This document shows, one piece after another, positions 10,404 through 20,150 of a stretch of 64,000 nt of DNA. The notes under the pieces were generated by a model. It did no database searches and was not told the origin of the DNA. It saw only the letters and a program-made list of their open reading frames with translations. Position 1 is the first letter of the stretch, and every line of letters starts with the position of its first letter. Source of the DNA: Achatina immaculata (lineage: Eukaryota; Mollusca; Gastropoda; Stylommatophora; Achatinidae); NCBI GenBank assembly GCA_009760885.1, contig CM019696.1, positions 42,826,221-42,890,220 on the forward strand, written 5' to 3'. Both the position numbers and the translations under genes were made by a program.

Positions 10404-11880
10404 TATTATGGGGGGCAGGTTTTAACAAACTAATAATTCCAGACCATTAGGTAGAGATCTACAACTTCCGACAGTTTAAATAATGTGACTAATTACATAA
10501 AAATAAAATAAACAAAAGTTTAAGATATAACCTGTATTTTATTCAAAGTAAGCCCCTTGTGCATTGATACAGTGAGTGGCACGATCTAACAAACATTGGA
10601 AGACCTCTGCAGTTCCTCTGTTGGTATGGCCCTTAAATTCGATGTTATGTCCCTTTGGATATCATCAGCATTGTCAAATAAATGTCCTTTCAATGGTAAC
10701 TTTAATTTTGGGAATAGAAAATAATCGCAGGGAGACAAATCTGGGGAATATGGTGGATGGTTGAGAACACACACTTGTTTTTTGGTCCAAAAACCCCTGT
10801 ACAACTACGGCCCGGTGAGCTGGTGCATTATCATGAAGGAAAAAGCTGCCAAGTGTTGATTACTCCGGTCGGACTCGGATAATCCTTTTCAACAGGCGTT
10901 TCAAAATACTTAAATAAACTTTGGCAGTGACAGTCTGTCCTTCTGGAATAAATTCTTTGTGAATAACCCCTTTGCTGTCGTAGAAGCACACCAACATTGT
11001 CTTCACTTTCGACTCTTGAAGACGAAATTTGTTTGCCTTTTGGTGATGATGATGACTTTCACTGAGCACTTTGGCGATTAGGTGTGGGATCATAGCGGAA
11101 AATCCGTGTCTCATCCTCTGCAACAATCACATTTAAGAAATGTTTATTTCTGCGACACGTTTTTGATGATGTCTTTAGCGTACTCAACACGCTGATGTTT
11201 TTGGTCATCACACAATGCTAGTGATACAAACGGGCAAGCAAATTTTACAAATGGTCTCTCAGTTAACACCAAATTCATCTGCCATCATCCTCACCGTCAA
11301 AAAAACGATCTTCTTACATCCGATCTATGACTTTTGCAATGAGTTCCTCATTACGAACAAAAATTGGACGTTCACGTCTAATTGCATTTGCGATCGTTTC
11401 CACACCACTTTTGAATCGTGAATCATCATCATCATCATCAGGTGCCGAGCCGACTGGCGTTGGCTATTATGCTTCTCCAGAGTACCCGATCCTTCATGCA
11501 GGCCATCAGTTCAGTTGGTGATCTCCTCTCACACCATCCCGTCAGACTGTCCAGTATCATTTCTCTTGGTCTTCCTCTTGATCTTCTTCCTTCTATTTTT
11601 CCTGTTGTTATAATATTTTCAATGCCCCCTCTTCTCATTGCATGTCCTATGAAAGTACATTGTCTCTCTCTTATCTTTCTGACAAGGTTTTTTGTCTCGT
11701 GAATACCATCTTAATATCTGTGTACGAGGTAAAGAATTATCCCTATAAACTTGTCACATCAATTTAACTGTCTCAATGGCATTTTTCCCGAGTTTTAAAC
11801 AGAATTTAATGTTAGCTTTTTGCTCCATGCTGATTACATGACAATGCACCTCTAATGCACCTCAACAAAATGGCGTCTTG
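10404..11880 (-). pseudogene. mariner transposase remnant
   Basis: Minus-strand pieces match the mariner transposase family (cut-and-paste transposase, TA target). The N-terminus begins near 11834 with MEQKANIKFCLKLGKNAIET and continues to LPRTQILRWYS. It is interrupted there by an RTE fragment (11424-11697) and resumes as FKSGVETIA. Later come KVKTMLVCFYDSKGVIHKEF and GQTV (11126-10860), then HDNAPAHRA and HPPYSPDLSPCDYFLFPKL (10840-10586), giving the second and third catalytic Asp with the D34D spacing expected of mariner. Several stops and frameshifts make it inactive. A candidate 3' end is near 10404-10440; I could not find the matching inverted terminal repeat at the 5' side. Confidence 0.88.
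11424..11697 (-). mobile_element. RTE-family LINE, 5'-truncated copy in mariner
   Basis: This is the 3' end of the RTE-like family seen at 23.6 kb, encoding GKIEGRRSRGRPREMILDSL near the C-terminus. Its tail is (ATC)n on the plus strand, and the flanking duplication is TCGTGAAT (11416-11423 and 11697-11704). It keeps the 26 bases missing from the copies at 23.8 and 31.0 kb. Because it lies outside an array, this duplication is clear evidence of target-primed insertion. Confidence 0.92.
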
Positions 11881-12030
11881 TTTGTCGTCTGCTTATCGGC
11901 GGCGATGAAACGTTGCCAGATTATAGATGAAGGTTGCCTCTGTGGATTCCTTGCTTTGCTTCATAGATGTCATTTTTGTCGTGGCCATTATAAAATCAGT
12001 CTCATTACTTAATTGTCTGACCTTGTATTA

Positions 12031-12300
12031 CAATGGTCGTGTCACTAATTCATTCCTACAATGGCAGTGTCACCGAATTCGTTCCTTCAACAATCGTGTC
12101 ACTGAATTCATTTCTACGACGGTCGTGTCACTGAATTCATTTCTACGACGGTCGTGTCACTGAATTCATTTCTACGACGGTCGTGTCACTGAATTCATTT
12201 CTACGACGGTCGTGTCACTGAATTCATTTCTACGACGGTCGTGTCACTGAATTCATTTCTACGACGGTCGTGTCACTGAATTCATTTCTGGAACGGTCGC
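12031..12300. repeat. 29-bp minisatellite, about 9 copies
   Basis: Units of GTGTCACTGAATTCATTTCT plus ACGACGGTC, each with an EcoRI site. The last six copies are almost identical and the first three are diverged. Between 12301 and 12489 I see no gene. Confidence 0.95.
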
Positions 12301-12489
12301 TGATGTCAACGTTAATATATTGCACTGACTGTTCTGTGAGCGATAATAAAAGACGACAAAAAATGATAGAACTGCTTGAGTTGAAGAAGGTGTACTAGGT
12401 GGGTCGTACCGGCTGGGTAACTATATCAGGATTTTTTGCTTTATTTGTACACATAAATATCGTGAACGTGTTATGCTTCACGTATACAT

Positions 12490-12887
12490 GGTATGCACAT
12501 ACACATATTTACTAACTTAGGATATAGACATACATATATTTACTAACTTAGGATATAGACATACACATATTTACTAACTTAGGATATAGACATACACATA
12601 TTTACTAACTTAGGATATAGACATACACATATTTACTAACTTAGGATATAGACATACATATATTTACTAACTTAGGATATAGACATACACATATTTACTA
12701 ACTTAGGATATAGACATACATATATTTACTAACTTAGGATATAGACATACACATATTTACTAACTTAGGATATAGACATACATATATTTACTAACTTAGG
12801 ATATAGACATACATATATTTAATAACTTAGGATATAGACATACATATATTTGGTAGCTCAGAATATGCACATACACGTATTTACTGG
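12490..12887. repeat. 31-bp minisatellite, about 13 copies
   Basis: Units of ACATATTTACTAACTTAGGA plus TATAGACATAC. Two variants, CACATA and CATATA at the start of the unit, are interspersed. Confidence 0.95.
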
Positions 12888-13244
12888 CAGGTCAAAGAGA
12901 CCTCATGGAAAACATAACCGGTTCACTCGAGTTTAAGATCAAAATAAAAACAGAAAAAAACTAAAAAAAGAACGGAATGTTATGTCTCGTTTTTTGTTCA
13001 GCCAAAGCTTTATTAATGTCATTTTAGCAGACGTAAGATAAAAATGTTGAAGAATACATTTCTAAAGCAAGAAAAAACTTGTGTCCGGGTTGCTGACGTC
13101 TCGCCGTATAAATATTCAACTTTTGGCCAACCATGCGTAACTGGTATGATTTATTTACAGATCAACAGGTCGCGTGTTATGACCCATGATTTTGAGAAGG
13201 CTACATATTTTTCTGGCAGTTATGTTCTTAGTTTCATGTAAAGC
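12888..13244. other. Low-copy spacer, no gene recognised
   Basis: A-rich stretches are present at about 12940-12970, but there is no tandem structure or protein motif. A 65-codon frame at 13044-13241 has no recognisable homology. Confidence 0.55.
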
Positions 13245-14656
13245 TTGACAAGTACCTGCAGAAAAGGACCTTGGGTGACAAGTACCTGCAGCCTAGGACT
13301 TGCAGTGACAAGTACCTGCAGCCAAGGACCTGGGGTGACAAGTACCTGCAGCCAAGGACTTGCCGTGACAAGTATCTACAGCCAAGGACTTGGGGTGACA
13401 AGTACCTGAAGCCAAGGAATTTCAGTGAAAAGTAACTGCAGCCAAAGACCTGGGGTGACAAGTCCCTACAGCCAAAGACCTGGGGTGACAAGTACCTGCA
13501 GACAAAGACCTGGGGTGACAAGTACCTGCAGACAAAGACCTGGGGTGACAAGTACCTGCAGACAAAGACCTGGGGTGACAAGTCCCTACAGCCAAAGACC
13601 TGGGGTGACAAGTCCCTACAGCCAAAGACCTGGGGTGACAAGTACCTGCAGCCAAAGACCTGGGGTGACAAGTACCTGCAGACAAAGACCTGGGGTGACA
13701 AGTACCTGCAGACAAAGACCTGGGGTGACAAGTCCCTACAGCCAAAGACCTGGGGTGACAAGTACCTGAAGCCAAGGAATTTCGGTGAAAAGTACCTGCA
13801 GCCAAGGACTTGGGGTGACAAGTACCTGCAGCCAAAGACCTGGGGTGACAAGTACCTGCAGCCAAAGACCTGGGGTGACAAGTACCTGCAGCAAAAGACC
13901 TGGGGTGACAAGTACCTGCAGACAAAGACCTGGGGTGACAAGTCCCTGCAGCCAAAGACCTGGGGTGACAAGTACCTGCAGCCAAAGACCTGGGGTGACA
14001 AGTACCTGCAGCCAAAGACCTGGGGTGACAAGTACCTGCAGCAAAAGACCTGGGGTGACAAGTACCTGCAGACAAAGACCTGGGGTGACAAGTACCTGAA
14101 GCCAAGGAATTTCAGTGAAAAGTACCTGCAGCCAAGGACCTGGGGTGACAAGTACCTGAAGCCAAGGAATTTCGGTGAAAAGTACCTGCAGCCAAGGACT
14201 TGGGGTGACAAGTACCTACAGACAAAGACCTGGGGTGAGAAGTACCTGCAGCCAAAGACCTGGGGTGACAAGTCCCTACAGACAAAGACCTAGAGTGACA
14301 ATTACCTGCAGCCAAGGACTTGGGGTGACAAGTACCTGCAGCCAAAGACCTGGGGTGACAAGTACCTACAGCGAAAGACCTGGGGTGACAAGTACCTGCA
14401 GACAAAGACCTGGGGTGACAATTACCTGCAGATAAAGACCTGGGGTGACAAGTCCCTACAGCCAAAGAACTGGGGTGACAAGTCCCTGCAGACAAAGACC
14501 TTGGGTGACAAGTACCTGCAGCCAACGTCCTGGTGTGACAAATACCTGCAGCCAAAGACCTGGTGTGACAAGTACCTGCAATCAAGGACCTGGTGTGACA
14601 AGTACCTGAAATCAATGACCTGAGGTGACAAGTACCTGCAGCCAACAACCTGGGGT
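13245..14656. repeat. 30-bp minisatellite with a PstI site, about 47 copies
   Basis: The unit is GTGACAAGTACCTGCAGCCA plus AAGACCTGGG. Because 30 is a multiple of three and the unit lacks stops in several frames, frames of up to 345 codons run on both strands. Variant units (TCCCTACA, GACAAAG, GAATTTCAGTGAAAAG) recur in patches, and a block of about nine units is repeated with the same variant order (for example around 13740-13800 and 14080-14190). I interpret it as a non-coding satellite. Confidence 0.93.
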
Positions 14657-14999
14657 CAAATCATGTTCCCGGGCATTATTGTATGTTTATGTATTGTGTC
14701 TGTCTTTCGTACTAAGAGGAGGCCATAAAGCTAAATCTATATTTTTCATCTATTTGTCGTGTTTTTATCTGTTGTGTTGTTTCTGTTTGTGATCCCTGAA
14801 AAAAAAAGCTTTAGCCGAAATATTGGACTGTTGTATGTTCTTCATTTTTATGTACTAATCTTTCTTCTGTCACTCTCGTCTCTGTCACTCTCGTTTCTAT
14901 CAATTTCATTTCTGTCAACATTTTTCACTCTTCTGTCTTTTTTTTTAAACTGACCCATAGACCTCCACTTACTGTCTTGACTGCTTGAAGCTATTTTAC
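14657..14999. other. Low-copy spacer with a dispersed GCCGAAATAT motif
   Basis: At 14813-14850 AGCCGAAATATTGGACTG is followed by TTGTATGTTCTTCATTT. The same motif occurs inside both arms of the inverted repeat at 51135-51985, so it belongs to a dispersed repeat family. No coding region is recognised. Confidence 0.6.
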
Positions 15000-15370
15000 T
15001 TGTTGATGATAATATTTGACCTTATAATTAATTGATGATGATAACAGTGGACGTTACAATTATTTGATGATGATAACATTTGACGTTACAATTATTTGAT
15101 GTTTATAATATTTGACATTAGAGTTATGTGATGATGATATTATTTAACATTACAATTATCTGATGATGATAGTACTTTTAGTCACAGTTACTTGATGATG
15201 ATCATTTTTGAAGTTACAGTTATTTGATGATGATAATACTTTGACGTTACACTTATTTGATTATGATAGTAGTTTAATGTCACAATTATTTGGTGACGAT
15301 AATAGTTTGATATCACAATTATTTGATTATGATAGTAGTATGATGTCACAATTATTTGAAGAAGATAACG
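15000..15370. repeat. 32-bp minisatellite, about 11-12 diverged copies
   Basis: Units of TTATTTGATGATGATAACAT plus TTGACGTTACAA. Divergence between units is high, suggesting an old array. Confidence 0.88.
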
Positions 15371-15836
15371 TGTTTTAGCCGGACTCGTACGAGTATATAT
15401 CTCTTATATCATTAATGATGTGGGATATAGGTGTTGATGATGTGGCGTGCTGTATGATGCTGCTGACTTGTTGTCTTGTTACTCTTGTGTAACCATTAGT
15501 TTCTTCTGACTGTTTTCAAGACAAAGATAGGAAGAGATTTATTCAGCAACAGAATACACATTTATATGTTTAAACTTTTAGTCATGCAAAAAAAAAGCAG
15601 GACGAAGTACTTGTCTAGTGACTTGTAAGATACTGCTTTACAAAATCTGTAACTGTTTACAAGAACATCTGTAGATGTTAATAAAAATCTGATTAGTTGG
15701 CGGTAAAGAAGGAGTGAAGGAAGGGAGCAGGAGAGAGACAGATTCAGTGAGTGTCCGGGCGAGATGAGCAAATAAATGAAATGAATGTGGTTGAATGAAG
15801 TCTTACTATTTGTGATACCAGCTTCACTACAGTTGT
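15371..15836. other. Low-copy spacer, no gene recognised
   Basis: No tandem structure and no protein motif. A 69-codon minus-strand frame at 15562-15771 has no recognisable similarity. Confidence 0.55.
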
Positions 15837-16300
15837 CCTGTATGTATTTTTATATGTTCTGTACGTGTGGCCAAAACCTGTATGTCTATTTATATTTTGT
15901 GTACATATAAGAAAAACTTGTATGCGTTTTTATATTTTATGTACTTGTAGGCAAAACCTATGTGTATGTTTATATTTATTTTATGTACATGTAGGCAAAA
16001 CCTATGTGTATGTTTATATTTATTTTATGTACGTGTAGGCAAAACCTATGTGTATGTTTATATTTATTTTATGTACGTGTAGGCAAAACCTATGTGTATG
16101 TTTATATTTATTTTATGTACATGTAGGCAAAACCTATGTGTATGTTTATATTTATTTTATGTACGTGTAGGCAAAACCTATGTGTATGTTTATATTTATT
16201 TTATGTACGTGTAGGCAAAACCTATGTGTATGTTTATATTTATTTTATGTACGTGTAGGCAAAACCTACGTGTATGTTTATATTTATGCACGTGTAGGTA
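15837..16300. repeat. 44-bp minisatellite, first part
   Basis: Units of AGGCAAAACCTATGTGTATG followed by TTTATATTTATTTTATGTAC and GTGT. Seven copies from about 15955 are nearly identical. The array is interrupted at about 16301 and resumes at 17243. Confidence 0.94.
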
Positions 16301-17242
16301 AGAAGTGCATGGAGGAGCCCTCACAGAAAGTTTTAAAGTGGAAACAAGCGTGCGGCAGGGATGTTTGCTATCACCATTCCTATTTCGTCTAGAAATTGAA
16401 TGGATCATGGAAACTACCACACAATGGAAAAGAAATGGGGTACAATGGACACTGTAGAACCATTAGATGACCTTGACTTCACAGATGATGTGGCACTTCT
16501 GGCACACAGCCGCACACAAATACAAGAGAAACTTCAAATCTTAAGCAATAATTCAGTTAAACTATGACTATATATTAAAAGACAAAACACAAAGATAATG
16601 AAAAGTAATAGTACAAGCAATAGCCTCATAGTAATCGAGGGAGTGTCAGTTGAGGAAGTAGAATATTTCACATATTTTGGCAGCATAGTGGATAAATACA
16701 GGTGAACGGAAAAGGATGTTAAAGCTAGAATAACCAAGGTCAGGACAGCATTTATCTAACAACAAAATATAGTCATCTAAGAACATCAAAACAAGAACCA
16801 AACCTAAGTTTTTCAATACAAAAGTATAGACTGTCCTGCTATATGGTTTGTAGACATGGGTTATGACCAAGATAATACAATAGAGAATATAAACATTCAT
16901 GAACTACTGCTTGAGGAGGATTTGAAACATTAAATGGCAGGACAAGATCAGAAACGAGGAGGTCTGGGAAAGGACAGGACAAGAACTTATGAACCTACAA
17001 ATCATTTCTAGGAAAGGGAGAAAACTTGACACCAGCACAGCAAGACAAGCACTGACACTGAATCCTCATGGAAATAGAAAACGAGGAAGACCTAGACTTA
17101 CTTAGAGAAGAGAAATTATGACAGTGCTCAGAGACAAGGGATGCACATGGAAGGGAGCAGAGAATAATTTCAAGAACAGGGATGACTGGAGAGTCTTTAT
17201 CCGTGGCCTATGCTCTCAAGGGAGTGAAAGGCGATGATGATG
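16301..17242 (+). pseudogene. LINE reverse transcriptase fragment (5'-truncated)
   Basis: Broken frames on the plus strand spell VRQGCLLSPFLF, the RT motif preceding the catalytic site; then LDDLDFTDDVALLAHS, which carries the catalytic DD in a [FY]xDD context; then FGSIVDKY, LLYG, and a C-terminal NPHGNRKRGRPRLT block ending in DDWRVFIRGLC. It ends in GATGATGATGA, an RTE-like tail. It is a different family from the RTE copies at 23-34 kb. Many stops make it inactive. It was inserted into the 44-bp array. Confidence 0.8.
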
Positions 17243-17520
17243 AGGCAAAACTTGCACGTGCTTTCATATTTTATATACGTGCAGGTAAAACCTCTATGTG
17301 ATTTTATATTTTATGTACGTGTAGACAAAACCTTATGTTTTTTTTACACTTTATTAACGTTTAGATAAAACCTGTATGTTTTTGTTGGAAAATTGGCGAA
17401 CTACTTTGCGAGCCCTATGTGACGTTTAACGGCACGGGAAGGATATAAGATATAAGATAAGAAAACCTGTATGTGTTTTTATATTTACGTGTAGATAAAA
17501 TCTGTATGTGTTTTATGACT
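17243..17520. repeat. 44-bp minisatellite, second part
   Basis: Diverged units (AGGCAAAACTTGCACGTG, AGGTAAAACCTCTATGTG, AGACAAAACC) continue the array that ends at 16300. A 76-bp LINE tail is inserted at 17387-17462. Confidence 0.8.
17387..17462 (+). mobile_element. 76-bp LINE-B 3' end (extreme 5' truncation)
   Basis: AAAATTGGCGAACTACTTTG and the following 40 bases match the last codons, stop and 3' UTR of the LINE-B at 55.4-57.9 kb (57809-57882), ending in the same GATATAAGATATAAGATA tail. Only the final 15 or so codons were copied. Confidence 0.85.
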
Positions 17521-17569
17521 GCATCATTCATTCTACATTTTATATGTAGACCTTTTAAGTGTCGAACTA

Positions 17570-17697
17570 TTCAGATTACTAGAACTGAGAAAAGTACCAG
17601 AAATGAGAAATATACCAGAACAGAGCTCAATACTAGAAATTATAAAAATACTAGAACTGAGAAAAATACTAGAACTGAGAAAAATAGCAGAATCTGA
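17570..17697. repeat. 18-bp repeat, about 7 copies
   Basis: Units of TACTAGAACTGAGAAAAA with variants. Eighteen is a multiple of three, so a lysine/threonine-rich frame is open across it. It is not a gene. Confidence 0.88.
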
Positions 17698-17729
17698 AGT
17701 ATAATTTGTGGCGGGAATACATTCTTCAG

Positions 17730-19158
17730 GGCTCTTATCTGATATCTTTCCCCTGCGGTTAAACGTTACGTAGGACTCGCAAGATAGTTCGCCATTTTTT
17801 CCTGTCTTCGCCGAGCCTTTCAACGTCATCAAGGGATTTTCTATATTTCTTAACAATGTCCTCTTTAGTGTTTCATACTGTCTGCCTCTTTTTATTTGGC
17901 TTGTTGTGTTCCACTTGATAGCTTGTTTTTGGGATTCTCTGACTGTTTCTTCTCAAAACGTGAAAAACATATGTCCATCTCCTTTTCCTGATCACCCATG
18001 AGACTGGTTGTTGTTCAGTCATCTGTCTTATCTCTGCATTGTTCTTGAATTCCTTCAACTTGATGCCAAGTATTTTCCTTAGGCATTTGTTTTCAAAAGA
18101 GTCTAATTTATTGTCTATTTCTTTAGTTGTTTTCTAGCTTTCACATGCATAATTGAGGGTGGATATTACATTTGAATTGATTAGTCTTAACTTGGTTTTT
18201 GTGCTTATAACTTTTGAATGCCATATTTTCTCAAGATTCTTGAAGATCGATTCTGCTTTTGCAATTCAAATTCTAACTTCCTTTCTGGTGTCACCGTCCT
18301 GGTCTATGTAGCTGCCAAGGTATGCAGATTCATTGACTTCTTCAACATCTGTCCTTAATACGTGTATTTTTTCATTTTGATTAATGGGTAGTTATTATTT
18401 GTTGTTTTCGTCCTTGTTAATTTCAAGTCCTATTTTGCTAGCCAGTGAAGACAGGATATCTGTTTTTTCTTACATGGAATTCACATTCTTATAGTTATGT
18501 CAACAACAAAATCAAGATATTTTAGTTGGGTCCCATTTACCCAATCAGTACCTGTGTTACCTGTGCAGCATTTTTTCATTATGAAGTCTATTGCAATTTC
18601 AAAAATAAAGGAGATAGTATACATCCTTGTTTCACTCCTGTTTCAATCTGGAAACATTAACTCATCCCTTCTTCTGTTTTGACTGCACAAACATATCCAT
18701 TGTAGAAATCCTTAATGATGTTGACAGTTTTAGATGGTATTCCATATAGACTTAAAATTCTCCACAATGAATCACTGTGTTTGGTATAAAATGCATTTTT
18801 AAAGTCTATGAAGTTCAGTATTAATGGTTTCTGCTTTTCAATATGTTCTTCAAGTATTATTATTAGAGTAAAGATCTGGTTGAGACAGCTTCTCCTCTTT
18901 TGAAATCCTGCTTGTTCTTCTCTCATTGCAGTATCCACTGTATCTTTATTTCTATCCAAAATGACTTTTGACAAACTGATATTACGATTATTCCTCTCCA
19001 GTTGTTACAGTCACAAAGATTAACTTTGTTTAGTATTTTAACAATGATTCCTTTTTTCCATTTAGAAGAGACCTTTTCTTCTTTCCAAATCTTATTAAAC
19101 ATTCTGTAGTTGTCTCATGTTGTCACTATTGATAGCTTTTAACATTTCAGATGCTATT
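17730..19158 (-). pseudogene. LINE-B reverse transcriptase fragment
   Basis: This is a minus-strand, 5'-truncated copy of the LINE-B family. It starts near EMLKAINSDNMRQLQ (19150) and keeps EEQAGFQKRRSCLNQIFTL and NFIDFKNAFYTKHSDSLWRI (18657-18974). The RT core at about 18500-18650 is broken by stops. RQMTEQQPVSWVIRKRRW (17873-18058) and the C-terminal end follow, and the 3' tail is near 17732. The 5' breakpoint at about 19158 lies within 45 bases of the start of the 27-bp satellite. Confidence 0.88.
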
Positions 19159-19564
19159 TCAAGAACAGTAAAAAGGAAATAAGAAAAGAAAGAAAATACA
19201 GGCCAAACACTGTCATCAGTTACTAAAGTCTTAATACTGTCATCAGTTACTAAAGTCTTAATACTGTCATCAGTTAAAAAAGTCTTAATACTGTCATCAG
19301 TTACTAAAGTCTTAATACTGTCATCAGTTAAAAAAGTCTTAATACTGTCATCAGTTACTAAAGTCTTAATACTGTCATCAGTTACTAAAGTCTTAATACT
19401 GTCATCAGTTACTAAAGTCTTAATACTGTCAACAGATACTACAGTCTTAATACTGTCATCAGTTACTAAAGTCTTAATACTGTCATCAGTTACTAAAGTC
19501 TTAATACTGTCATCAGTTACTAAAGTCTTAATACTGTCATCAGTTACTAAAGTCTTAATACTGT

Positions 19565-20150
19565 CATCAGTTACTAAAGTCTTAAAACTGTCATCAGTTA
19601 CTAAAGTCTTAATACTGTCATCATTTACTAAAGTCTTAATACTGTCAACAGATACTAAAGTCTTAATACTGTCATCAGTTACTAAAGTCTTAATACTGTC
19701 ATCAGTTACTAAAGTCTTAATACTGCCATCAGTTACTAAAGTCTTAATACTGTCATCAGTTAAAAAAGTCTTAATACTGTCATCAGTTACTAAAGTCATA
19801 ATACTGTCATCAGTTACTACTTAATACTGTCATCAGTTACTAAAGTCATAATACTGTAATCAGTTACTAAAGTCTTAATACTGTCATCAGTTACTAAAGT
19901 CTTAATACTGTCATCATTTACTAAAGTCTTAATATTGTCAACAGATACTAAAGTCTTAATACTGTCATCAGTTACTAAAGTCTTAATACTGTCATCAGTT
20001 ACTAAAGTCTTAATACTGCCATCAGTTACTAAAGTCTTAATACTGTCATCAGTTAAAAAAGTCTTAATACTGTCATCAGTTACTAAAGTCATAATACTGT
20101 CATCAGTTACTACTTAATACTGTCATCAGTTACTAAAGTCATAATACTGT
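19565..20150. repeat. 293-bp higher-order repeat in the 27-bp satellite, two copies
   Basis: An ordered set of variant units (TCATCATTTA, TCAACAGATAC, GCCATCAG, a TTAAAAAAGTC unit, a CATAATACTG unit, and a unit shortened to TTACTAC before TTAATAC) appears twice. The TCATCATTTA marker sits at 19618 and 19911, giving a 293-bp period, which is not a whole number of 27-bp units. The two copies differ by only a few bases. Confidence 0.85.

Noticed and set aside
10404..10440. mariner inverted terminal repeats
   Set aside because: A candidate left end exists, but I could not find its reverse complement on the right side up to about 11,900, so I did not annotate the termini.
13234..14271. 345-codon minus frame with SPQVFGCRYL-type repeats
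   Set aside because: It is explained by a 30-bp tandem unit with few stops; other frames on both strands are equally long.
19095..19799. 234-codon minus frame joining satellite to KAINSDNMRQLQ
   Set aside because: A chance fusion of satellite with the 5' end of the truncated LINE-B at 19158, with no start or regulatory context.
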